Part shown: positions 1-4,400 of the stretch, in pieces | How the letters are laid out: each line of letters opens with the position of its first letter | Position numbering within the stretch: position 1 is the stretch's first letter | DNA from: an uncultured Phascolarctobacterium sp. | GTDB lineage: Bacteria > Bacillota > Negativicutes > Acidaminococcales > Acidaminococcaceae | Length of the DNA: 6,569 nucleotides | Direction: 5' to 3' | Assembly (NCBI GenBank): GCA_900551335.1 | Contig: URVO01000074.1 | Coordinates: forward strand, 1 to 6,569 | Program-made: the position numbers and the translations under genes | Notes under the pieces: model-generated | Seen by the model: the letters and a program-made list of their open reading frames with translations, nothing else | Told to the model about the DNA's origin: nothing | Databases searched by the model: none

Positions 1-35
1 AAGGATAAAATTTGCTGGAAAGGGTACAAACAACA

Positions 36-49
36 GCTAATATATTAGC
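36..49. promoter_or_regulatory. Palindromic operator 1 (14 bp, perfect)
   Basis: GCTAATATATTAGC is a perfect 14-bp palindrome lying upstream of the HTH reading frame. A copy with one mismatch follows 41 bp later, about four helical turns away, so both would face the same side of the DNA. Paired palindromes before an XRE/HipB-type gene are the usual autoregulatory operators of toxin-antitoxin loci. The palindrome is seen directly; its role is inferred. Confidence 0.7.
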
Positions 50-55
50 CGAAAC

Positions 56-84
56 TTGCAAAAAAGGCAGTTTTAGGATAATAT
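56..84 (+). promoter_or_regulatory. Putative promoter of the HTH remnant
   Basis: TTGCAA at 56-61 and TAATAT at 79-84 are separated by 17 bp and each match the sigma-70 consensus at four of six positions. The -10 lies inside operator 2, which fits repression by steric block. The predicted start of transcription is almost at the ATG at 92, and only a weak AGGA (75-78) is present as a ribosome binding site. The exact promoter is therefore uncertain; TATATT at 82-87 is a second possible -10. Confidence 0.45.
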
Positions 85-90
85 ATTAGC
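77..90. promoter_or_regulatory. Palindromic operator 2 (one mismatch to operator 1)
   Basis: GATAATATATTAGC repeats the 36-49 palindrome with a single change (C to A at the second base). It overlaps the putative -10 and ends one base before the ATG at 92. A repressor bound here would block transcription start. Confidence 0.65.
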
Positions 91-91
91 T

Positions 92-292
92 ATGAATATG
101 TTTGGTTTTTTGGAAGCTACACCGGTTGAGATAAACCAAGGAATTGCAGCTCGCGTTCGTGCTGTACGTAAACGTCGTAAGATTTCACAGATAAAATTGA
201 GTAAGAAATCAGGGCTGGGATTTTTTGTAAACAGTGCTATTGTTATTTTTTTGTGCTTAAGCTACAATATTAGTAGTAAGGGGGACGTTGGC
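92..292 (+). pseudogene. Truncated XRE/HipB-like HTH regulator (N-terminal remnant)
   Basis: The first ~42 codons (MNMFGFLEATPVEINQGIAA, then a basic RVRAVRKRRKISQIKLSKKSGL-type stretch) read like the start of an XRE-family HTH protein of the HipB type: helix 1, then helix 2 of the HTH. After KSG, where the turn and recognition helix should follow, the sequence changes to a T-rich stretch whose translation is hydrophobic and unlike an HTH. The frame stays open by chance through this stretch and runs into the DUF3791 gene, so a gene caller would report one 139-codon ORF (92-511). I read it as a deletion that joined the start of an HTH gene to the promoter region of the next module. Without the recognition helix it should not bind the two operators in front of it. 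The alternative, a genuine HTH-DUF3791 fusion, is less likely because a separate promoter and ribosome binding site precede codon 68. Confidence 0.65.
240..268 (+). promoter_or_regulatory. Promoter of the DUF3791-DUF3990 module
   Basis: TTGTTA (240-245), a 17-bp spacer and TACAAT (263-268; five of six to consensus) form a good sigma-70 promoter. It is followed by a Shine-Dalgarno AAGGGGG (278-284) placed 8 nt before the ATG at 293. It lies inside the non-HTH part of the 92-511 reading frame, which supports treating the downstream gene as independent. Confidence 0.6.
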
Positions 293-511
293 ATGTTAAA
301 TGAGGTCGTTTTTTTTGAAACACGTATTTTTAGAATGTTTTGTGAAAAATTACAAGTTTCACCTGTTGATGCTAATAAATTATTTGAGAAGTACGGAATA
401 TGGAAATATATTGAAGATACCTATGATATGTTGCATTTGAGTAGTGACGAATATGCTTTAAAAAATATTTTAGAGATATTAAGGGTAAATGGTGTGAACT
501 ATGAAGCTTAA
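293..511 (+). CDS. DUF3791-family small protein (putative antitoxin partner of DUF3990)
   Basis: This 72-residue, probably all-helical protein matches the DUF3791 pattern. It has a helix ending in FRMFCEKLQVS, then NKLFEKYGIWKYIEDTYDML and a short C-terminal tail with DEYALKNILEIL. DUF3791 genes are commonly found just before DUF3990 genes, as here. The ATG at 293 is chosen because AAGGGGG (278-284) lies at ideal spacing and a promoter precedes it; the upstream in-frame extension is an HTH remnant. The stop overlaps the next gene by 11 nt (501-511), implying translational coupling. DUF3791 has no demonstrated biochemical role that I know of; an antitoxin or toxin-adaptor role is inferred from pairing with an ADP-ribosyltransferase-like protein. 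Confidence 0.75.
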   Translation: MLNEVVFFETRIFRMFCEKLQVSPVDANKLFEKYGIWKYIEDTYDMLHLSSDEYALKNILEILRVNGVNYEA

Positions 512-1076
512 AGATGGAATGATGTTGTATCATGGAAGCTACACTCCTGTACAAAATATCGATTTAACAAAGTGAGCAGCTGGTAAGGATTTTGGTAAGG
601 GGTTTTATGTTACGGCTGATGAACTCCAGGCTAAGAATTTCATAAGGACATCATTGTTGAAGGCTAAAGGCTTAAAGCAAATAGACGATAAACAAAATTA
701 TGGATATGTAACCTGCTATAAATATCATGCTCCTACTGAATTTATGCCTATATATGAATTTAGTGATGCGGATAAAGAGTGGTTGTGGTTTATTTCTTTA
801 AACAGAAGACAGAGGCTTGCTAAAGCGTTATCACCTCTGCTGCCAAAAGCTCTTTTTGCAAGTGAAATTATTATTGGAAAAATTGCAAATGATACCACTA
901 ACCCGGTAATTACCGCATATCTGAATGAATTATATGGTTCATTTGAAGATGAAAGTGCCGCAAAGATGGCAATATCCTTGCTTTTACCGAACAGATTAAA
1001 GGATCAATATTGTTTTCTAAGTCAACGGGCTGTTAATTGTTTAGAAGTTGTGGAGGTGAAAAAATATGGGGATTGA
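501..1076 (+). pseudogene. DUF3990 ADP-ribosyltransferase-like protein, interrupted by in-frame TGA
   Basis: Read from the ATG at 501, the frame gives MKLKDGMMLYHGS, then DLTK, a TGA at codon 25 (573-575), then AAGKDFGKGFYVTADE, and stays open to 1076: 191 codons counting the TGA. Hallmarks of DUF3990 are in order. They are LYHGS (codons 9-13), KDFGKGFYVT (29-38), a W.WFISLNRR segment (~94-103), IIIGKIANDTT (~123-133) and KDQYCFLSQRAV (~167-178) with its conserved Gln. The fold is ADP-ribosyltransferase-like, suggesting a NAD-using toxin. Homologues as I recall them usually have Cys at the TGA position, so a single TGT or TGC to TGA change explains the stop. The truncated product would be 24 residues. 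The rest of the frame is undamaged, so the event is recent, a sequencing error, or (less likely) recoding. Both neighbours overlap it by 11 nt, as in a coupled three-gene operon. Confidence 0.75.
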
Positions 1077-1272
1077 GAAAAAAACGTTTTGTGCAGATTT
1101 AATCTTGACCGATGCTATTATTGATATGGCTGATGAAGATGGCATTACTTGGCAAGAGGCTAGAAGCAAAATTATAAATTCTGCAGCTTATACAGCCTTG
1201 TATGATTTCGAAAATGGATTGTGGGAAAACGGGCCAGATTATTTCAGAGATTATTATAAAAAAATAGCGTGA
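1066..1272 (+). CDS. Small conserved protein, third gene of the DUF3791-DUF3990 cassette
   Basis: A 68-residue acidic protein starts at the ATG at 1066, preceded by GGAGGTG (1052-1058) at 7 nt spacing. It overlaps the DUF3990 frame by 11 nt, the same overlap as at the other side of that gene. The N-terminal half looks helical (DLILTDAIIDMADEDGITWQ). The C-terminal half carries ALYDFENGLWENGPDYF, a motif I associate with short proteins encoded beside DUF3990 genes, but I cannot name a family with certainty. A role as an antitoxin or accessory factor is inferred only from position, size and coupling. It is followed within 4 nt by the module's terminator. No sign of damage is seen in this gene. 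Confidence 0.7.
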   Translation: MGIEKKTFCADLILTDAIIDMADEDGITWQEARSKIINSAAYTALYDFENGLWENGPDYFRDYYKKIA

Positions 1273-1275
1273 GCT

Positions 1276-1301
1276 AAAAAAGTCGCTTCGGTGGCTTTTT
1301 T
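1276..1301 (+). terminator. Rho-independent terminator of the DUF3990 module
   Basis: An 11-bp stem (AAAAAAGTCGC with GTGGCTTTTTT, two G-U pairs) closes on a UUCG tetraloop and ends in six T. It starts 4 nt after the stop at 1272. The A-run on the 5' side also allows some function on the other strand. Confidence 0.9.
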
Positions 1302-1320
1302 GCATTTTAACCAATTTATA

Positions 1321-1347
1321 AGTCATTACACTGTCGCCTTAATGACT
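1321..1347. repeat. 8-bp perfect inverted repeat between two terminators
   Basis: AGTCATTA (1321-1328) and TAATGACT (1340-1347) are perfect inverted copies around an 11-nt spacer. No T-run follows on either side, so it is not a normal terminator. It lies in the junction between the AT-rich toxin-like module and the metabolic genes. I see no gene in 1302-1464; besides this repeat the stretch holds only the terminator at 1375-1428. Confidence 0.5.
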
Positions 1348-1374
1348 AAAGGGTCTTGCAGGCTCATCCATAAC

Positions 1375-1428
1375 AAAAAGCTGATACTCATACAGGTCGC
1401 AAGGACTTGTGGAGTATCAGCTTTTTTT
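1375..1428. terminator. Long two-tier bidirectional terminator downstream of oadA
   Basis: AAAAAGCTGATACTC (1375-1389) pairs perfectly with GAGTATCAGCTTTTT (1412-1426). Inside it a second stem, ACAGGTC (1392-1398) with GACTTGT (1404-1410; one G-U pair), closes on GCAAG. T-runs are found on both strands (T7 on +, T5 on -). It lies 36 bp past the oadA stop on the minus strand, so its main job is probably to end the oadA transcript. Confidence 0.9.
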
Positions 1429-1464
1429 ATATGGAGAAAAGGTAGGATATGTGAGTTTGATATT

Positions 1465-2813
1465 TTAGTCGCGGTTACGGCTGAAGAAGGCTTTGGCAAC
1501 CTCAGGGAAGGAGATATAGCTGAGCAGGTCTTCAGTGCTGGCGTTAGGATAGCCATCCTCAGCCAGACGTGCGCGGAATTTTTCCAGCTGCGGCTCGATT
1601 AAATCGGCCGGACGGCAGGTGACCGGCTCTGCGTTACCAATAACAAGACGTTTAATTTCCGGATCAATAGGTGCAGGAGTGCGTCCGTACTTGCCTGCAA
1701 CAAGGTCCTTAACCTCGCGGGGAATCATCTTATAGCGGCCAACAGCAACGTTGAGCACTGCCATAGTGCCGACAATCTGGCTGGTGGGCGTTACCAGCGG
1801 CGGATAGCCAAGCTCTGCGCGTACACGAGGCATTTCTTCCAGCAACTGCGGATATTTGTCAGCTACGCCCATTTCCTTCATCTGATTGAGCAGATTGGAG
1901 AGCATGCCGCCGGGGATTTGGAAGGTGAGCACCTTCGGATCGATAGGAATGTTGGTATTCAGGTTGAAGTCCTCTACGAGATCCTTTTTGACACCCTTGA
2001 AGTAATCTGCCAGATCATGCAGAAGCGGCAGGTTGATGCCGGTGTCATAAGCGCTGCCCTGCAGGGCAGCAACAAGGGATTCGGTGCAGGGCTGGCTTGT
2101 GGAGCAGGAGAAGGGAGACAGCGCGGTATCCACGATATCTACGCCTGCTTCGATAGCCTTCATATAGGTCATGTCGCCCATGCCGCTGTGAAGTGCGTAT
2201 GCAGGTCAATGGGCACGTTGATTTCTGCTTTTAAAGCTTTTACGAGGTTATATGCTTCGTAAGGACGCAGCAGGCCTGCCATGTCCTTGATGCAGATAGA
2301 GTCTGCGCCCATCTGTACCAGCTCTTTGCCGAGCTTTACGAAATCAGCGTCCTTATGATAGGGGCTGATGGTATAAACGATGCAGCCCTGTGCATGGCCG
2401 CCAGCTTCTTTGGTGGCGCGCATTGCAGTTTCCAGGTTACGGGTATCGTTGAGTGCGTCAAAGATGCGGATGATGGATACGCCGTTATCTACAGAGCGTT
2501 TAACAAATTCAGAAACAACATCGTCAGCCAAATTGGTGTAGCCAAGAACGTTCTGACCACGCAGCAGCATTTGAATCGGAGTGTGCGGCAGGTTCTTCTT
2601 CAGCAGACGCAGGCGCTGCCACGGATCCTCATGCAGGAAGCGCAGGCAGGAGTCAAAGGTGGCGCCGCCCCAGGCTTCAACGGCATGGTAGCTGGCGTTA
2701 TCAATTTTCTCCAGCACGGGCAGCATATCAACGATGCGCATACGTGTTGCGGCAATGGATTGGTGGCCGTCACGCAGGACGGTTTCTACGATTTTTACAG
2801 GTTTGTTCGCCAT
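1465..2813 (-). pseudogene. oadA: Oxaloacetate decarboxylase alpha / pyruvate carboxylase B-type carboxyltransferase, frameshifted
   Basis: This is the carboxyltransferase subunit that moves CO2 between oxaloacetate and biotin, in the Na+-pumping oxaloacetate decarboxylase or a split pyruvate carboxylase. The first 214-codon reading frame has the HMGL-like TIM barrel: ETVLRDGHQS (metal Asp15), SICIKDMAGLL (Lys176) and IDLHTHFT (His205 and His207). These match the Asp, carbamylated Lys and two His of the family, with the same spacing. Just after HTHFT the frame breaks; it resumes at MGDMTYMKAIEAGVDIVDTA and runs 238 residues to FFSRNRD. One lost base between about 2187 and 2188 (minus strand TTCAC|AGCGGCATG; expected HTHFTSGMGDM) explains it. 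Restored, the protein is 449 aa, a full carboxylase-domain length ending before any biotin domain, so biotin carrier and membrane subunits must be encoded elsewhere. The start at 2813 has GGGAGG 7 nt upstream. Real mutation and sequence error cannot be told apart here. Confidence 0.9.
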
Positions 2814-2827
2814 ACTCTTGCCTCCCG

Positions 2828-2923
2828 TTAGTTGAGATGCATTGCTGAAGCAAGCATTTTTACTTTAAGGGAGCGTAAGCTTGACCAGGGCTCAATTCTG
2901 ATGCAGGTGTTTGCATTGTTCAT
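2828..2923 (-). CDS. Micro-ORF B, 31 aa, paralogue of micro-ORF A, just before oadA
   Basis: This ORF starts MNNANTCIRIEPWSS, continues with LRSLK and ends in LASAMHLN. It shares MNNA, RIEPW, a Ser two residues later, Arg two residues after that, and LK with the ORF at 2969-3055 (about 14 identical positions over 28). GGAGGT at 2931-2936 lies 7 nt before the ATG, a strong ribosome binding site. Its stop is only 14 nt from the oadA ATG and directly abuts oadA's Shine-Dalgarno, so translation is probably coupled. No membrane segment or signal peptide is visible; the second half could form a basic amphipathic helix. I recognise no family. Duplication together with protein-level conservation argues for a translated product, perhaps a small partner of the decarboxylase; a leader peptide is an alternative. 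Confidence 0.75.
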   Translation of the reverse strand: MNNANTCIRIEPWSSLRSLKVKMLASAMHLN

Positions 2924-2968
2924 GGTAGTTACCTCCGTAAGTTCAAAAGTTTTTTTCGTTGATGTAAA

Positions 2969-3055
2969 TTAGTCGTTCAGACCAAGGAGCTGAAGCTTTA
3001 AAGCGCGAACACTTTTCCAAGGCTCGATTCTGAAATATTGTTTTGCATTATTCAT
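2969..3055 (-). CDS. Micro-ORF A, 28 aa, first gene of the oadA transcript
   Basis: This ORF starts MNNAKQYFRIEPWKS, continues with VRALK and ends in QLLGLND. GGAGGG at 3064-3069 sits 8 nt upstream of the ATG. It lies about 95 nt downstream of the predicted transcription start and 45 nt before micro-ORF B. The two ORFs match in the MNNA start and the RIEPW.S.R.LK core but differ in the tail and at many bases, as expected for a tandem duplication kept under protein-level selection. There is no terminator between it and oadA, so classical attenuation is not indicated. Function is unknown; gene order suggests it works with OadA. It falls below the length limit of most gene callers. Confidence 0.75.
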   Translation of the reverse strand: MNNAKQYFRIEPWKSVRALKLQLLGLND

Positions 3056-3105
3056 AGTGAAATCCCTCCATAAAACAAAAGATAATTTTTAAAGTTGTAT
3101 AGTTT

Positions 3106-3142
3106 ACAGCTGCGGTTTGTTTTCTGTTTGTTTTACCGCTGT
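3106..3142 (-). other. Bulged hairpin in the oadA operon leader
   Basis: In the 5' leader, ACAGC + GGT (minus strand, 3142-3135) pairs with ACC + GCTGT (3116-3106) around a 3-nt bulge and an 18-nt A-rich loop. It is a modest structure without a T-run. It may stabilise the mRNA 5' end; no riboswitch class is recognised. Confidence 0.35.
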
Positions 3143-3157
3143 TTTGGAACTGACTAA

Positions 3158-3186
3158 AATATACCACGGTCAAGAAGATAAATCAA
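3158..3186 (-). promoter_or_regulatory. Promoter of the micro-ORF A - micro-ORF B - oadA operon
   Basis: On the minus strand TTGATT (3186-3181), a 17-bp spacer and TATATT (3163-3158; five of six to consensus) form a sigma-70 promoter, predicted start near 3151. The -35 is the end of a 22-bp element that is repeated exactly at the budA promoter, where the -35 is also TTGATT and the spacer is also 17 bp. Confidence 0.75.
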
Positions 3187-3202
3187 ATTTATAGAATTAA
3201 TG
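3181..3202 (-). repeat. 22-bp regulatory element, copy at the oadA promoter
   Basis: The minus-strand sequence of 3202-3181 (starts CATTAATTCTATAAATT, ends TGATT) is identical over 22 bp to the plus strand at 4242-4263, and identity stops at both ends. In both copies the last six bases are the -35 box of a promoter pointing the same way. Probable activator-side binding site of the LysR protein encoded between the two copies. Confidence 0.85.
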
Positions 3203-3207
3203 AGCAC

Positions 3208-3222
3208 ATAAATTTAATTTAT
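3208..3222 (-). promoter_or_regulatory. T-N11-A LysR box of the oadA operon
   Basis: ATAAAT-TTA-ATTTAT is a perfect 6-bp-arm palindrome containing TAAA-N5-TTTA, the T-N11-A signature of LysR-family sites. Its centre (3215) is about 64 bp upstream of the predicted start, the classical position of the LysR recognition site, and 13 bp from the start of the 22-bp element. Confidence 0.65.
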
Positions 3223-3232
3223 AATAGAGCAC

Positions 3233-3277
3233 AAAGAAAAGCAGCTGAGCGGAACAAGCTCAGCTGCTGTGTTTTTC
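3233..3277. terminator. Bidirectional terminator after the LysR gene
   Basis: AGCAGCTGAGC (3240-3250) and GCTCAGCTGCT (3258-3268) form an 11-bp perfect stem with a GGAACAA loop. On the minus strand TTTTCTTT follows (3240-3233); on the plus strand GTGTTTTTCTT follows. It ends the lysR transcript and insulates it from the oadA promoter. Confidence 0.88.
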
Positions 3278-3291
3278 TTCATATAATGTCA

Positions 3292-4218
3292 CTAACGGAA
3301 AAGCTTGATGAATTCAATGACTGTGTTAGGGACGTAAACATTATGCGGCAAAAGCAGTGAATATTTTCTTTCTGCCTGTTTGGATTGCAGCTTGAAAAAG
3401 TGCAGGGTGCTTTCGTTGCCTGTTACGAGCTTGTCGCTGATGAAGGTGGCGCCGATGCCATGCTCCGCCAGCTGGAAGGCGGTGACGAGTTGCGGCACCT
3501 TGACCTTTACGCGGGGCAGAATCTCTGCTTCTTCAAACATTTTGAGCGTGCGCATACCAAGGTTGACATGGGCGTCGATGCGGATGAAGCTGCAATCTGT
3601 GAATTCGTGCAGGTTGACGCTGGGGCAGCTTTCTGCCAGGTGGAGGCCGTGCTTGACTTCAATCGCGCTGAGGCTTTGCGCTAGCAGCTTGTCGCTGAGC
3701 GCGAAGGACTGCGGAACGGCGAGCAGGATGTGGTCAGAAAAGGTTGGATAGCTGTCAAATTCGCTCACTACGTCCTCGTCGCAGCTGAAGGTGAAATCAA
3801 GCTTGTTATCCTTGAGCATTTCAATGAGCATATCCGAGCTTGTTTCGGCCATGGTGATGTTGATGTTGGGGTAGAGGGTGTTGAATTGGGCGATGTAGGA
3901 CGGCAGCAGATAAGCGTTCATATAATGCGTGCCGCCAATCTTCAAATCACCGCTTTTGAGGCCGTGGATATCATCAATTTGCTGCCGGAGCTGCTGCTCG
4001 AGCAGCATTTCTTTTTTGATATGCTGCAGATACAGCTCGCCGATGCGCGTGAGGGTGAGCGGCCGTTGGCTGCGGTTGAAGATGGCCGCGCCTATTTCCT
4101 GCTCCGCCTTTTTGATGGCGATGCTCAGCGCAGGCTGGGTGATGAACAGTGCTTCAGCCGCTTTGGAAAAGCTGCCGCATTGGTAGACCTGATAGATGTA
4201 TTTTTTCTCTAGCTCCAT
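3292..4218 (-). CDS. LysR-family transcriptional regulator (likely regulator of tartrate/acetoin and oadA operons)
   Basis: This 308-residue protein has the standard LysR layout. An N-terminal winged HTH spans residues ~5-65 (YQCGSFSKAAEALFITQPAL, then KKAEQEIGAAIFNRS and the LTLTRIGELYL wing end). A linker helix (~67-88, rich in Gln, Glu and Leu) follows. The effector-binding domain starts at SGDLKIGGTHYMNAYLLPSY. The start at 4218 is chosen over the longer open frame to 4386 because AAAGGAG (4234-4228) lies 9 nt upstream and the family begins with just such a short lead. The 56-residue extension would cross the divergent promoter and has no domain. It is transcribed away from budA-ttdAB and toward the oadA operon, with a terminator between. 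LysR proteins commonly control the divergent neighbour and repress themselves; identical elements at both flanking operons suggest it controls both. Ligand unknown; tartrate, another dicarboxylate or acetate-type metabolites are candidates. Confidence 0.93.
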   Translation of the reverse strand: MELEKKYIYQVYQCGSFSKAAEALFITQPALSIAIKKAEQEIGAAIFNRSQRPLTLTRIGELYLQHIKKEMLLEQQLRQQIDDIHGLKSGDLKIGGTHYMNAYLLPSYIAQFNTLYPNINITMAETSSDMLIEMLKDNKLDFTFSCDEDVVSEFDSYPTFSDHILLAVPQSFALSDKLLAQSLSAIEVKHGLHLAESCPSVNLHEFTDCSFIRIDAHVNLGMRTLKMFEEAEILPRVKVKVPQLVTAFQLAEHGIGATFISDKLVTGNESTLHFFKLQSKQAERKYSLLLPHNVYVPNTVIEFIKLFR

Positions 4219-4220
4219 AG

Positions 4221-4237
4221 TATAAATCTCCTTTATA
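4221..4237 (+). promoter_or_regulatory. T-N11-A LysR box of the budA operon
   Basis: TATAAA-TCTCC-TTTATA is a 6-bp-arm palindrome containing TAAA-N5-TTTA, like the box before oadA. Its centre (4229) is near -64 of budA and 13 bp from the start of the 22-bp element, exactly as at oadA. It also covers the ribosome binding site of the LysR gene on the other strand, consistent with autorepression. Confidence 0.65.
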
Positions 4238-4241
4238 GAAA

Positions 4242-4263
4242 CATTAATTCTATAAATTTGATT
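4242..4263 (+). repeat. 22-bp regulatory element, copy at the budA promoter
   Basis: This is identical over 22 bp to the reverse complement of 3181-3202. It ends in the budA -35 (TTGATT) and its last three bases are also the first half of the LysR gene's -10. Position -31 to -52 relative to budA fits the activation half of a LysR operator. Confidence 0.85.
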
Positions 4264-4286
4264 ATACACTAGATTGGTGTTATAGT
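4258..4286 (+). promoter_or_regulatory. budA-ttdAB promoter
   Basis: TTGATT (4258-4263), a 17-bp spacer and TATAGT (4281-4286; five of six to consensus), predicted start near 4293. This leaves a leader of about 108 nt. The weak -35 (four of six) embedded in the 22-bp element suggests dependence on an activator. Confidence 0.72.
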
Positions 4287-4289
4287 AAA
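4261..4289 (-). promoter_or_regulatory. LysR gene promoter, overlapping the budA promoter
   Basis: On the minus strand TTTACT (4289-4284), a 17-bp spacer and a perfect TATAAT (4266-4261). It occupies almost the same bases as the budA promoter, so the two polymerases exclude each other, and a regulator bound at 4242-4263 would cover this -10. Confidence 0.65.
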
Positions 4290-4332
4290 GGCAGGTCAAG
4301 AAAGACCGCTGAAACAGTTCCAAATAACAGTC

Positions 4333-4350
4333 TGCAGCTGTACTGCTGCA
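4333..4350 (+). other. Hairpin in the budA leader
   Basis: TGCAGC (4333-4338) pairs perfectly with GCTGCA (4345-4350) around TGTACT. It lies in the untranslated leader, with no T-run. The leader also holds CAGTTCCAAA (4315-4324), which recurs at the start of the oadA-operon transcript (3152-3143, minus). Confidence 0.35.
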
Positions 4351-4400
4351 CGGTATATCGGGCGGTTTGAAATAGAGAAAAAGCATAAGGAGGTCAGAGA

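Noticed and set aside
1..35. A gene or RNA at the left edge
   Set aside because: Too short, with no reading frame or structure that I can support.
216..290. Membrane helix in the 92-511 reading frame
   Set aside because: The hydrophobic stretch is the translation of a T-rich promoter region, where Phe, Leu and Ile codons arise by composition.
573..575. Alternative genetic code with TGA as Trp
   Set aside because: Genes here end in TGA (1074-1076, 1270-1272) and use TGG for Trp; the family has Cys at this site.
654..1076. Independent 140-residue gene starting at TTG 654
   Set aside because: No ribosome binding site; it is the distal part of the DUF3990 frame beyond the TGA, and the family motifs continue upstream.
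1918..2831. Plus-strand open frames opposite oadA
   Set aside because: Antisense shadows; the minus strand encodes clear carboxyltransferase motifs across the same bases.
3106..3142. Riboswitch or attenuator in the oadA leader
   Set aside because: Only one modest bulged hairpin, no T-run and no known aptamer pattern.
3380..4212. Several plus-strand open frames opposite the LysR gene
   Set aside because: They are antisense shadows of a GC-richer coding region, with no recognisable domains or convincing ribosome binding sites.
4219..4386. 56-residue N-terminal extension of the LysR gene (start at 4386)
   Set aside because: It crosses the divergent promoter and operators and lacks a domain; the start at 4218 has a good ribosome binding site and normal family length.
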